Origin: Lunularia cruciata
Taxonomy: Eukaryota > Streptophyta > Marchantiopsida > Lunulariales > Lunulariaceae
DNA length: 64,000 bases
Assembly (NCBI GenBank): GCA_948567375.1
Contig: OX419759.1
Span: 5,982,744-6,046,743, forward strand
Direction: 5' to 3'
Shown here: in pieces, positions 10,926 through 20,884 of the stretch
How positions within the stretch are numbered: position 1 is the stretch's first letter
How the letters are laid out: every line of letters starts with the position of its first letter
Program-made: the position numbers and the translations under genes
Notes under the pieces: model-generated
Told to the model about the DNA's origin: nothing
Database searches by the model: none
The model's input: the letters and a program-made list of their open reading frames with translations, nothing else

Positions 10926-11850
10926 ATGTCGGCAATACTTGATGTTATCCTTGCTATGCAACAACAAATCGAGCACCTTACTCGATTGTTGGATGAACAA
11001 GATCTTTGACGACAAGAGCAAGTGGAGAGAGTACCAAGTTGAGAGAGTACCAAGTTGAGAAGGAGAAGATCAAATCAGATTCCCTAAACCCAAGGTATTT
11101 GAAGGCAAGAATCTCTCGGGTGTAGTGGAGAATTTTGTGTTTGATTGTGAATGCTATTTTGAAGCTACCAATCTACAAGATGAGCAAAAACAGATTCTCT
11201 TGGCTTCTAGCCAATTGGATGGAGTAGCAAAGCTATGGTGGAGATTCTGAGTGGAGCAAGCCAAACTACAAATGGTTGCACCAATCTTGACATGGGCAGA
11301 ATTCAAGAGCGCAATAATTAGTCGGTTCCAAGCTATAAATGTCACACAAGCTACACCGGATAAGTTGGCAGAGTTGAAATAGATTGGCTCTGTAAGAAGT
11401 TACATCACGTAGTTCCAAAACACCATCATGAAAATTCCAGATATTTTGGAAGGTGCAGCTTTGGATCAATTTGTGAGGGACTTGAAGGTAAGAACCAAAT
11501 TAGAGGTAACCATGCAAGAGCCACAACACTTGGAAGAAGCCATGCGGTTGGCCAAACGTTTTGATTCCTTGGTGGCAACGACTTGGTCTTGACCTCAACC
11601 TCCACAAAGCCTACCAATACATTACACACAAGTGGAGGAGCCAACACCAATAGAGACCACTTGGTATGGCAAAAAAGGAGAAAATATGACAAAATGGTGG
11701 TTGTTTATTGTCGCCAGTTGGGGCATCGCATTGCTGAATGTCCACTCAAGAATGGACGACCTCAACAAGTTGCCCAAGTGGAGGTTGTGGAGCGGAATGA
11801 TCAAGCAAACGAGGAATCCAAATAGGAGATTTCAAGCCACCTACTAGGAG
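10926..11850 (+). pseudogene. gag of B
   Basis: Starts at ATG 10926 (MSAILDVILAMQQQIEHLTR) and stops early at a TGA that replaces an Arg codon. A GAGAGTACCAAGTT duplication follows near 11031-11058. The capsid homology runs 11070-11560. The nucleocapsid knuckle survives at about 11712-11750 as YCRQLGHRIAEC, with the first Cys of the CCHC pair replaced by Val. The product would coat element RNA. Interruptions are mostly TAG or TGA codons that look like C-to-T changes. Confidence 0.8.
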
Positions 11851-11851
11851 C

Positions 11852-12748
11852 TTGATTAGTTCTAATGGGATTGAAGGCTCAACCTATGCAAGTTTGCTTC
11901 ACTTGCAAGGTATGATATCTAATCGGGGTTGTAGGATTTTGGTTGATTCTAGGAGTTCAAAGAATTGCATGTCTATGCAAGTAGCAAAAGAATTGGGTAT
12001 TCCTATCAAGCATGTGATTGGAAGTAGTTTGATGATGGCGGATGGTAGAAAGGATTCTACATTCCGCACCTCACATCCTGTTACCTTCAAGATTGGAAAG
12101 GATTATTTGGAGTGTATGAGGTTTGTAGTGGCACCTCTACACTATGATACCATTTTGGGTCTACCTTGGCTTGAATGTCATAAGGTTCAATTTGATTGGA
12201 CCCAATGCCAAATTCAAGTACAACACCAAGGTAGGAATTTCCGATTAGGTTGTCTGGCACCTCTAAGTAAGACACCTAAGAATAGTCAGTCCCAAGATGG
12301 GAAGTTTGTCGAGAAGGTAGCCATAGAGCAAACCTTGAAGGAAGTGGAGTCCCAAGATGGGAAGTTTGCCAAGAAGGCAACCATGGAGCAAGCTTGGAAG
12401 AGAGATGAGTCCTTAGAAGGGAAGTTTGTTAGTAAAGCAGCCACAGAGCAAGCTTTAGAGGAAGATAAGTTTGTATTTGCGGTATGGATCAAGCTGATTG
12501 CACAAGACCAATCTGTGGAGGACCGAGAGCCTCATCAAGCAATGGTTGATTGGATAGTTAAGGAGTTTGCAGACGTGTTTCCGAATGATTTTCCAAAGGG
12601 ATTACCCTCCGATCAAGGTATGCCCTTCAAGATCAAGTTATTGCCAAGGAGTACTCTAGTGAGTAGACCAATCTATCGGCTCTCACCAAAGGAGTTGGAG
12701 GAGTTGCAAACAACAATTACAAAGTTGTTGGAGAAGGACTTCATATGA
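11852..12748 (+). pseudogene. Protease and start of RT of B (298-codon open segment)
   Basis: This is the longest open frame in the element. Residues about 25-45 hold the protease active-site strand ILVDSRSSKNCMS, where the catalytic DSG reads DSR. Residues 90-130 form the protease C-terminal half (LGLPWLECHKVQFDW). A spacer has three imperfect repeats of about 20 residues based on SQDGKFV.K....EQA (residues 148-210). The RT fingers begin at about residue 255 (SRPIYRLSPKELEELQ). The frame ends at a TGA in place of CGA, after which RT continues in the same frame. Confidence 0.85.
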
Positions 12749-13320
12749 CATAGTACCTCTCCTTGGGGAGCACCGGCACTATTTGTTCCAGAGAAGGATG
12801 GAGAACTCCATTTCTATATTGATTATCGTGGGCTCAATAAGCAAACCGTGAAGAATGCATATCTCTTGCTTCGGATTGATGACTTGCTTGATCAACTAAG
12901 TGGAGCACGTTACTTTTCCAAGTTGGATCTTTGTAGCGGCTATTGGCAAATTCCAATTGATAGAGAAGATGTGCAAAAGACTGCCTTTTGCACAAGGTAT
13001 GGGCATTTTGAGTGGAGAGTTTTACCTTTCAGACTCACTAATGCTCCAACAATATTCATGGATCAAATGCATTGGGTGTTGGATGGACTATTGGATTGGT
13101 CAGTGGTGGTGTTCTTGGATGATATCTTAATCTATAGCAAGACAAAGGCAGAACACGTGAATCATGTGCAAAAATTTCTAAGCCTACAACAATGGAAATT
13201 TTATTGTAAGAAGTCAAAGTGTGCCTTTTGGCAGAAGGAGGTTACCTTCTTGGGTCATAAGATCTCCTTAGAGGGGATCAAGATGGAAGAAGAGAAGATC
13301 AAGGATATTAATGATTGACC
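12749..13320 (+). pseudogene. Reverse transcriptase palm of B
   Basis: Contains DYRGLNKQTVKNAY (12818-12860), then an open segment at 12848-13318. This has FSKLDLCSGYWQIPI, YGHFEWRVLPF and the catalytic FLDD box (13113-13124) followed by ILIYSKT. The RLTNAPTIFMDQM segment reads R where the family usually has G. The catalytic Asp residues are present, so this is the best RT copy in the family here. It would copy element RNA from the tRNA primer. Confidence 0.87.
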
Positions 13321-13975
13321 TACCCCGAAGGATGCTATAGAAGTACGGGCATTCAATGGATTGGCCAATTTTTACCAGTGGTTCATCCACTATTATGCTC
13401 ATGTGGCTGCACTATTGACTGACCTCTTGGGAAAGAAGTTGAGCTTCCAGTGGAACACCAAGCATGAAGAAGCATTCCAGAAGTTGAAACATATGGTGTC
13501 TTCAAGACCTATTCTTCAACCATATGATCCTCAACTACCTTGTATGGTTGATTTTGATGCTTCTAACTTTGCAATTGGAGCTGTGTTGCAACAAGAATTC
13601 CCAGATGGACTACATCCCATTGCCTTTGTGTCTCACCAACTAAAAACAGCTGAAAGAAATTACCTGCTTGAGATCGAGAACAACTTGCAATGGTATATGC
13701 CACCAAGGTATGGAGGCATTATCTCTTGGGGAAACAAGTGATCATGCAAACTGATCACAACCCATTGTTGTAGACCTTACACCTGGAGCACATGAAGAGT
13801 CAACATCATCGATGGGAAGAGCAACTCCAATTGTTCAACATCAAACTTGAGTACAAACTAGGTCGGTTCCATGTCATCCTTGATGCTCTATCACAACAAC
13901 CTGATTTGAAGTCTCTTCCTCTCATTGCGGTAGCAATTACAACGGTGACAATTGACCCCAAGATCCATAACTAGT
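13321..13975 (+). pseudogene. RT connection and RNase H of B
   Basis: Open at 13361-13741: the connection (LANFYQWFIHYYAHVAALLTDL), then RNase H from about residue 60 with VDFDASNFAIGAVLQQ and HPIAFVSHQLKTAERNY. Near 13686 the frame shifts. The neighbouring frame then carries the expected MVYATKVWRHYLLGKQ and QTDHNPL, ending in EYKLGRFHVILDALS (13792-13974). A single indel therefore separates two otherwise readable halves. Confidence 0.83.
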
Positions 13976-14035
13976 TTTGGGTAGCTCTACAACAAGATCC
14001 CTTCTTCCAAATGGTACAGTTTTGTCTAACAACAA

Positions 14036-15110
14036 GTGACAAGGAGTACAACACCTTCTCCTTCAAGGAAGGTCTTCTATTCCATGCGGACCGGATCTAT
14101 GTTCCAGCCAAAGGTGATTTTTGACTTGTGCGCCTTCAAGAAGCCCATGATTTACCCATCGCTGGTCACATGGGTGTGGACAAGACCTTGGGTACCTTCC
14201 AACGTCAATGGTGGTGGCCTAACATGACACAAGATGTTCAAGAATTTGTCCGATCGTGTGAGAGTTGCCAACGTAACAAGCCAGCAACCAAAAGCTGAGT
14301 GGACTCCTTCAACCGCTTGCCATTCCATCAGCTCGCTGGGAGCATGTGAGCTTGGATCTCATCACATCCTTACCAAAGACAAAACAAGGACACATTGCCA
14401 TTGTGGTGTTTGTGGATAAGCTTAGTAAGCAAATCCATTTGGCACTAACCTGTGATACCGTGGATGCTCCAAACTTAGCGCAAATCTACTTCGACAACAT
14501 CTTCAAGCATCATGAGATGCCACGCATACTCATCTCCGACCGTGATCCTTGATTTATCGGGAAGTTTTGGCAAGCACTCTTTCAGATACTCGGCACCAAG
14601 CTTGCTTTATCCACAACCTATCATCCTCAAACTAATGGACAAACCAAACGTGCAAATCATACATTGGAGTGTATGTTGCATGCATTTGTCAATGTCCACT
14701 ATACCAATTGGTACAAATGTCTTGCTACTACAAAATTTGCCTACAACAATTCCAAACAGGCAAGCACCGGATTCTCTTTTTTTTTTCTCAATTTTGGCCA
14801 AGATCCGGTTGTTCTTGATTCTCTTCTTGCTCCCCCTCCATCTCAAGTTCCTCATACTTCCACATTCTTGACCACTATATCCCAATCCCTCCAACACGCC
14901 AAGTCTCACCTCCTTGTTGCTCAAAATTGCCAAAAACAATATGTAGACTACCATCGTTGTGGTCTCACCTTTGAAGTTGGTGATAAAGTCATGCTATCCT
15001 CTTGTAACCTCCCTCTCCCACTTGATACCTAAGTTTGTAAACTTGCCCCTAATTGGATAGGACCCTTTGATATCACCCAAATTGTCTCTCTTGTTGCTTA
15101 TTGACTTGCC
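14036..15110 (+). pseudogene. Integrase of B
   Basis: The HHCC domain spans about 14130-14285 (LQEAHD...GHMGVDKTLG...SCESCQRNK). The core begins LDLITSLPK (14350) and continues in the open segment 14346-14552 to ISDRDP, which carries the second catalytic Asp. The third motif, normally NGQTERAN, reads NGQTKRAN near 14635-14655, so the catalytic Glu is Lys. Core to GPF/Y sequence is open at 14664-15032. Strand transfer would be abolished by this single change. Confidence 0.87.
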
Positions 15111-15430
15111 TTGCCTTGTCACATGCGTATCCATCATGTCTTTCATGTTTCCAAGTTGAAACCCTTTGTTCCTAACCCCTCTTCCTTTTCCTCTCAAGTC
15201 CAACCTCCCACTCTTCTTGTCCCTATCAATGATCATGAGGAGTACAAAGTTGATCGTATCCTTGCGCATCACCATATTCAACAAGGCCGTCACCAACATA
15301 CGGAGTACAAGGTCCTTTGGAAAGGGTATCTCCTTCATGATGCCACTTGGGAACCTCTTTCTCAACTCTAGAATGCACGAACAGCCATCTAGGAATTTGA
15401 AGCTTCATTGGCGACAAGGACGTCACCAAC
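15111..15430 (+). pseudogene. Integrase C-terminus with chromodomain of B
   Basis: Open at 15111-15371 (86 codons): MRIHHVFHVSKLKPFVPN, then a chromodomain at residues about 45-86 (YKVDRILAHHHIQQG, TEYKVLWKGYLLHDATWEPL). After a TAG in the position of a Leu or Gln codon the frame continues with NARTAI and EFEASLATRTS. The aromatic positions and the ATWEP end of the fold are retained. It defines the lineage as a chromovirus. Confidence 0.87.
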
Positions 15431-15433
15431 TAG

Positions 15434-15446
15434 CGGCGGGGGAATA
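15434..15446 (+). other. Polypurine tract of B
   Basis: CGGCGGGGGAATA lies directly before the 3' LTR start TGTAACA, the expected site for priming of plus-strand DNA synthesis. Confidence 0.75.
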
Positions 15447-15872
15447 TGTAACAATATGGAGTTTAGCGGTGCAGTTAGTCAGGCTTACAAAGTAGCACAT
15501 AAGAAAAAATAGCCTAGAATATTTTGGAAGTATCTAGGAAGCTTCTTGGGAAGCTTCTCGACTAGCTTAGCTTGCACCTCAAGTAAGTAGCTTCTAGAAG
15601 GAAGCTTCTAGAAGCTTCCGACTAGCTTAGCTTGCATGGCAAGTAGGTGGTTTCTAGAAGGAATCTTCTTGAGAAGCTTCCTAGTTAACCTGGCTTGCAC
15701 TCTAAGAAAGCGGCTTAAGGAAGCTTCTTGAGAAGCTTCTCAAGGGCCTTGTATGCTACCTATAAATACCAAAGCCAAAGCTCATGCTAGGCATTTCGAG
15801 TTTTCCTTCATTCAAGTGTCCCAATGTGAGTTTCCATTCTCCTATTTCTCTCTTTGGATTCGGTCTCTTATA
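15447..15872 (+). repeat. 3' LTR of B
   Basis: 426 bp, paired with 10243-10654. It ends TCTCTTATA where the 5' LTR has TCTTTTACA. TATAAATA is at 15761-15768. The visible differences between the two LTRs are scattered substitutions plus one small indel block, suggesting an old but not ancient insertion. Confidence 0.95.
15600..15619 (+). promoter_or_regulatory. Four-unit heat-shock-element-like cluster, B 3' LTR
   Basis: GGAAGCTTCTAGAAGCTTCC is four contiguous alternating nGAAn units with no mismatch. The 5' LTR retains three of the four. Comparable partial clusters occur in the A2 and F LTRs. Whether it responds to heat cannot be told from sequence. Confidence 0.45.
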
Positions 15873-16240
15873 GGTGACATGTATATTCTGATCCTATTTG
15901 GTTGGTCAAAACATCTTTGACCAAAGGGAATATTTAGGGAATATTATATGGGTGAGATACCATTGGAAAGCTCTTGATGAGACAAGTCTACTAAGAGGGA
16001 AAGGCTAGCTTTTCCTCCTTAGGGTTGATCATCACATTTTCAAGGCTTAATTTATCCATTTAGACCTCCAAAATTGGCTTTAAAGTTTCTAGGTTATTTT
16101 TGGCTCATGATCTATTAGTAGAAGTACTCTTTTTATGACACCTCTATCTGATCTACCATGCCCATCATACATAAAATCCTTCTAGATGTTACCAAGCCAA
16201 TTTTCAACTCTAGATGATATGTTTAGCTATTGGTATTACA

Positions 16241-17560
16241 AACCTCTCCTCTATTAAGACACAATGTCCTCATTGCAAAGTTGTTGCTCAAAAGATTTCA
16301 CTAACACTAGTGCAGTGGTCAAGTTGGCTATTGGTTCCCATGTTGCCTCATATAGTAGGTACCCTTTTCAGTGTACAAGATATTCCACATGTGGATGGTG
16401 AGTATCACGGATGCATTTTTGGAGAATGCGTTTGATTTATATTCCTTCATGTCATCAATGATTGTTAGACAAGATCAAACCTCTTGTAATAGATGGAATG
16501 TGGCACGGTCAGGGTGCATATCTATGTAGTAAGAAAACATGGAATACAAGATGAATCTTTATGTGTGGTGGTAGTTCCAAGTGGTAGGCCACTATGCCAA
16601 TTCAACCAAGGATGGGACAAGGCCCAATAAATTGAGGTCTGAGCTTATGAGGGTCAAGCAATGTGAGGTTGGTTGTTAATTAACCAGACTTGATCATTGA
16701 ACTCCATGCGTCAACAATGTGCATCTACATATTGTTTTTTGTTGATTTAGGGTGATTTGCAACCTATTTTTAGCATTCTCCACTCCTTGTTGGATTTTGA
16801 AAATAAAAGTGTTGACAACATCCACCTTGGTATCCATCGGGCGGATCTTCATCAAGCTCAAAGGTGTGAAATGATGCTCTCTGTACATGAGGAAGAATGG
16901 TGTAACCTATGTGGATTCACTAAATTGGTATACAAAAATTCCACTAGTGGAAGTAAGGTGTCCCACCCTTCTTGTTCTTCTAGGGTGAGGTACCTAGAGC
17001 ATATCCTCAATGGTGCAATTCGCCCACTCTATTTGGCCATTGGTTTGTGGATAGTAGGATGTAGACATGGCCAACTTGGTTTTGAACGACCCAAAAAGTG
17101 TTCTCCAAAACAAACTGGTGAATTGAGTGCCTCTATCAATGATGAGCACTTGAGATAGGCCATAGTGAGAAAGCAATGCACTTTAGTACAAGTGAGCTAA
17201 TTGTGGAGTAGTCACATCCTTGGTGGTAGGATGTACATGAATCATTTTGTTGAGTTGGTCAGCAAAGACTACAATGGAGTCAAACTCGGGGGTAGTCTTT
17301 GGCAGTTTGCAAACCAAATCTATGCATAACTATTCCCAATGTTGTGAAGTAGGAAGGGGTTGAAGGATTCATGTGAGAGCTTGATTGAAAGCTTTAATTT
17401 TTTGACAGAGTAGGCAACTTTGAACATACTCCATCACATTGTTGCTCATCTTGGGAATAGTAATGGCATTTGGCTACATCCAAGGTCTTGTCCACTCCAA
17501 TGTGACCTAGAATGGCAAAATCATGACATTCTACTAGGATGGTGGTTTTTATGTTTGTGC
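16241..17560 (-). pseudogene. Integrase and chromodomain of K
   Basis: Read on the minus strand. The zinc-binding region at about 17535-17410 keeps the GVDKT-type segment and a CLLC pair. The core has DSIVVFADQLNKMIHV (about 17285-17240) and an open segment at 17176-16994 with IIDRGTQFTSLFW and the NGQIEWAN box. The GPF/Y linker is open at 16888-16694. A chromodomain ends the protein at about 16420-16270 (VEYLVH, then EATWEPIANLTTA after a frame change). K is thus also a chromovirus, but a different lineage from A/B/F. Confidence 0.82.
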
Positions 17561-18222
17561 CATATGGGATCCATAACCTGCAATCACAAAAAGTGAGTCC
17601 AAAGGCATCACCAATAGGTGATGCCTTTGGATGATAGAGCTCCTACAATCTATGGGTCAATTTTGTAGCAATAAGCATCTCTAGCCAAAATTTAGGGTTC
17701 ATCTTGACCTCTACCACCAGATTGTTTGCCATAGGCATTTGAGTGAATGATTGGAAAAATGCTTCTTGCCTTCCACATATGTGATCATCATGTTGAACCT
17801 TTGTCTCCACTTTGCACATCAAATTTGTTGATGAAATAGATTTTTTGGTGTCTTGAGGTAGATTAGAAGTTTGTGGTCTGTCTCCACTACAAATGCCTTC
17901 TCACTAATATAGTGCTTCCAATGCTTGGTTGCTTGGACAATGGCCAACTCTTCTTGTTTGGTAGTATGATAGTTGCATTCTATTGATAATAGTTTTCAAG
18001 AGAAATATATGATTGGGTGCCATTTGTCATGCAACTCTTGTTGTAGGATTGCTCCTATTGCCACACCTGGTGCATCTGTAGCCAACTTAATTGGATACAC
18101 TAAAACTCTAGCACACTTCTTGTTTATAAATTACACTATGGTGTCTCTTCTCAAAAATTACTCAATCTCAGTAGCCCATGTTCTTCCAAGAGAGGTGATT
18201 TCTCTCTTGGATTGAAACATTT
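17561..18222 (-). pseudogene. RNase H remnant of K and deletion junction
   Basis: The minus strand reads LATDAPGVAIGAILQQ and WHPIIYFS, then the CNYHTTKQEELAIVQATKHWKHY segment and VETDHKLL, between about 18085 and 17850. This is a clean RNase H order. Upstream only about 100 bp separates it from the primer site, so gag, protease and nearly all of RT have been deleted. The junction is near 18100-18220 and has no recognisable gag sequence. Confidence 0.75.
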
Positions 18223-18234
18223 GCTCTTATAACA
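18223..18234 (-). other. Primer binding site of K
   Basis: Minus-strand TGTTATAAGAGC, one base after the end of the 5' LTR. It matches 10 of 12 bases of the initiator-Met complement TGGTATCAGAGC. Confidence 0.65.
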
Positions 18235-18235
18235 T

Positions 18236-18818
18236 TGTAATCTTTTTAGGATAGGAGACCAAAAGAGAAACACAAAAGAAGAAACATACAATTTTACACT
18301 CAACCTTTGATGCCCCAAAGGAACACCTTGATTGCATTCTATAGCAAAGGAAACTCCTCCAAAAAAAGATCCACCCTTGGATCAGATACATGGCTTGGTG
18401 ACCTGTAAGCAAGCTCTACCCTTAGATTGGTTGCATGCATGGGTGACATGTCTATTTTGATCCTAATTGGTCGGTCAAACCATCTTCAACCAAAGGGAAT
18501 CTTTATGTAGGAATCTACAAATTGCATGGATGAGGTAACATTGAAAAGCTCTTGATGAGACAAGTTTAGGAAGAAGGAAAGGCTAGCCTCTTCTCTATTG
18601 GGAGGATCATCAAATGTTCAAGGCCTAATTTATCCATTTAGGCCTCCAAAATTAGCTCTAATGTTTCTAGGTTATTTTTGGCTCTTGCCTTATTAATAGA
18701 AGTACTCTTTTGGTGACACCTCTATTTGATCTACCTAGCCTATCATACATAACATCCTTCTAGATGCTCTCAAACCAATTTTCAACTCTAGATGATATGT
18801 CTAACTATTGGTATTACA
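18236..18818 (-). repeat. 5' LTR of K
   Basis: 583 bp. The plus-strand ends are TGTAATC and GTATTACA, a good inverted pair. It is followed on the right by ACAAC, the same five bases that precede 9490. Sequence is collinear with the three 3' LTR pieces and with solo LTR 4740-5380. Confidence 0.87.
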
Positions 18819-19217
18819 ACAACCCTATAGGAGTTTGAGTTAGTAGACTAAGCTAAATATAGCAAAAGTAAGTAGAACTAGCCTAAGTTTATACTAGAAG
18901 CATCAAGGAAGCTTGTAGATAAAATACTTTAGAAGCATCCAAGAAGCTTCTTGGTGAGAAGCTTCTAGGAGCTTTCTAAGGAGAGTAACTTGCACACCAA
19001 GTTGATAGTTAGCTGAGCTTGTACGCTAGTAAATGAGTAGCTTAGCTTGCATTCCAAGGAAAGTGGCTTTTAGAAGGAATCTTCATTGGAAGCTCCTTGT
19101 ATCCAAGTTACCTATAAGTACATGAGCCAAGCTCAAGCTAGGCATTTGGAGTTTCCTCCCTTGAGAGTCCCAATGTAATCTTCCACTATGGTTTTCAATT
19201 ATTGTCAATCTTTTATA
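18819..19217 (+). repeat. 3' end and 3' LTR of A1
   Basis: After the ACAAC duplication the first 20 bases continue the A1 integrase tail (CCCTATAGGAGTTTGAG), then jump by deletion into LTR sequence (TTAGTAGACTAAGC...). The LTR modules with GAAGCTTC and AGCTTAGCTTGC and the terminal CCAATGTAATCTTCC...CAATCTTTTATA match other family LTRs. The LTR start and purine tract were lost in the deletion. Confidence 0.75.
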
Positions 19218-20884
19218 GTTGTTCTGAGTAATGTAGTGTAGAATAAATAAAGAAGCTAAATATAGCATGGACCAAGAAGGAGAAGAATGGTGGAGGAGCC
19301 ACATCAATAACAAAATAATAAGTGTGTAATATTGGCAATGAACTATGTTGAAGAAAGTGAGCCTTAGTAGTGACCATAGCAAGAGGCTTGAACATAACTA
19401 TTATAGCAAAAGAGACATTGCACAATGGTCAAGGAAGGAGCATAGGAAAACAAGGAAATGTCTAAAGAGGGGGAGCTATGGCAAGGAGGAGGACAAGAAC
19501 ATAAGAGAGAGGAAGAGAAATAGCAATGAAATTGAATATCTCTTAAGCAATGAAAAACACTCTAGTGTATGGTGTGTTGTGTGCAAGAGGAAAGCCAATT
19601 TGATTTAAATAGGTGAGGAGATGAGAAGGATTGTGCTTGTTGTACGTGAGGATTAAATTCATTTATTTTCTTGTATGGTGATTGAGTATTGAGTAGGGGA
19701 ATGTCTAGATCTGAATGTTATGGTATGGTTGACCAATTGGAAGGATGGTAATTTGACATCTATTGCTGCTTGAGAGTGCTGGTTTATTGGCTATAGTAGA
19801 GGTTTGTGGATTGCAAATTGGTAGCTGTTGACAATTCCACTTGTTCAATGCAAATGATGTTGATAAGCTTGATAATTGATAGGAGGAGCTTAGATATTAT
19901 GTAAGAATAATAATTCATCAATAATAAAACGTACATGTGCATGAAAATATCTATGCAACAGGGATCTTCCTAAGAATGCATGCTTCTCTAACAAAGGTGA
20001 CAATGAGTCATTACTTCTATACTTTTGTGCCGTGTCTATGCCATTCTTATCTTGTGTGTTTGACTTGCAGCTTTCATCCTCTTTTGTTTCTTTCTAGACC
20101 ATCTAGAGTTAATCTCTTTATTCTAGAGATGAGCTCTAAGATAGAATGCTTGAACAGATTGAGTTATACTATGTAATTTTAATTTTGTATTTATGTGGAT
20201 TCATAGTCAAGAAATAGAGTAAGGTAGGTGCCACCTACAGGTTAGCACATGAACAAGAATGGGAACATGAGAAAGGATGATTAAACCTAAACTTCAGAGT
20301 AGGAAGTTATGGATGCTTGAATAAGCTAGATATGAAGACTGCACATCTCAAAAGACATTTTGTAACAAGGAGAAAGAGCAAATTTACACTCTTCTGCAAG
20401 TGCTTTGCTGATTCTTTAGTTGGAGGGTTTAGGAGAGAAGTGATAGTCAGCCCATGGAAGAAAAATCTAGAGGAAAGAATTAAGCATCAAATGTTAAGTG
20501 GACTGCCTTCTTATAATTGCAATTGCATTGCTAAGAGAATAACGTGGAAAGAAATTAATGCATGATAGTTTGGACATGGTAGTAGACATAATTCTATGAT
20601 ATGCAATGATATAGATTAGATAGCTATGATATCACTCTTTGCTTATAAAATAATATATACAAATACTATATCAAAACCAACTATTAAGGGGAGTTTGTTG
20701 TTTGCTTTCATTTTTGTAGTTTCTTGCATGGTTCAAACTTGTTTGAGCATTTTGCATAATATGTAGTATTGGAGATGTCAAGCATGGAGATCACAACCTA
20801 AATGCCTTTGTATTTTTGTAAAGACATATTCCTTGGTTAGGTTTTCATCATTGCTACTTTCTTGCATATGGCTCTTGCACCAAT
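19218..20884. other. Non-LTR sequence with no recognised gene
   Basis: About 1.7 kb of A/T-rich sequence outside the nested stack. Two open frames occur (19345-19608 plus, 87 codons, very basic; 20317-20565 plus, 82 codons), but neither shows a recognisable domain, convincing start context or codon pattern. I treat them as chance. This may be the original host DNA or an older unrecognised repeat. Confidence 0.5.

Larger units (their letters stand above)
10243..15872 (+). mobile_element. Chromovirus B, full-length
   Basis: 5.63-kb Ty3/gypsy element with 5' LTR 10243-10654, primer site, gag, protease, RT, RNase H, integrase, chromodomain, purine tract and 3' LTR 15447-15872. A perfect 5-bp duplication GGTGA lies at 10238-10242 and 15873-15877. 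Flanks match an uninterrupted K LTR. It is the best-preserved member of the A/B/F family here and has long open segments, but at least four catalytic or frame defects make it non-autonomous. Confidence 0.95.
9490..16240 (-). repeat. 3' LTR of K, in three pieces
   Basis: The pieces are 9490-9607, 10148-10242 and 15873-16240, each joining cleanly with its counterpart in 18236-18818. The plus-strand left end reads TATAATC where the 5' LTR has TGTAATC. On the minus strand the LTR begins TGTAATACCAATAGC directly after a purine tract (AGAGGAGAGGTT at about 16241-16252). Interruptions are the C solo LTR (9608-10147) and element B (10243-15872). Confidence 0.87.
9490..18818 (-). mobile_element. Chromovirus K, internally deleted, hosting B and a C solo LTR
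   Basis: A minus-strand Ty3/gypsy element. Its 5' LTR is 18236-18818, followed by a primer site (18223-18234), a short internal region of about 2 kb (RNase H, integrase, chromodomain), a purine tract, and a 3' LTR at 16240-9490. That LTR is broken by B and by a C-family solo LTR. The duplication ACAAC is identical on both sides (9485-9489 and 18819-18823). Removing the two nested insertions leaves a 3' LTR of about 572 bp, against 583 bp for the 5' LTR. Gag, protease and most of RT are missing, so the element is a deletion derivative. Confidence 0.88.
1..19217 (+). mobile_element. Chromovirus A1, 5' truncated by window edge, split by A2 and K
   Basis: A1 is a Ty3/gypsy element on the plus strand whose pieces are 1-3149, 8464-9489 and 18819-19217. 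Order is gag, protease, RT, RNase H, integrase, C-terminal region, LTR, collinear with complete element B at 10243-15872. Its integrase reading breaks at 3149 and resumes at 8464, flanked by ATTTT and ATTGT, a near-perfect 5-bp target duplication for A2. It breaks again at 9489 and resumes at 18819, flanked by ACAAC on both sides, the duplication for K. Every coding domain has stops or indels, so it is dead. The 5' LTR lies outside the window. Confidence 0.85.

Noticed and set aside
19345-19608. 87-codon basic open frame in the non-LTR island
   Set aside because: No recognisable domain, A/T-biased composition with many Lys/Arg from AAR/AGR codons, no promoter or conserved copy seen. Kept only as unassigned sequence.
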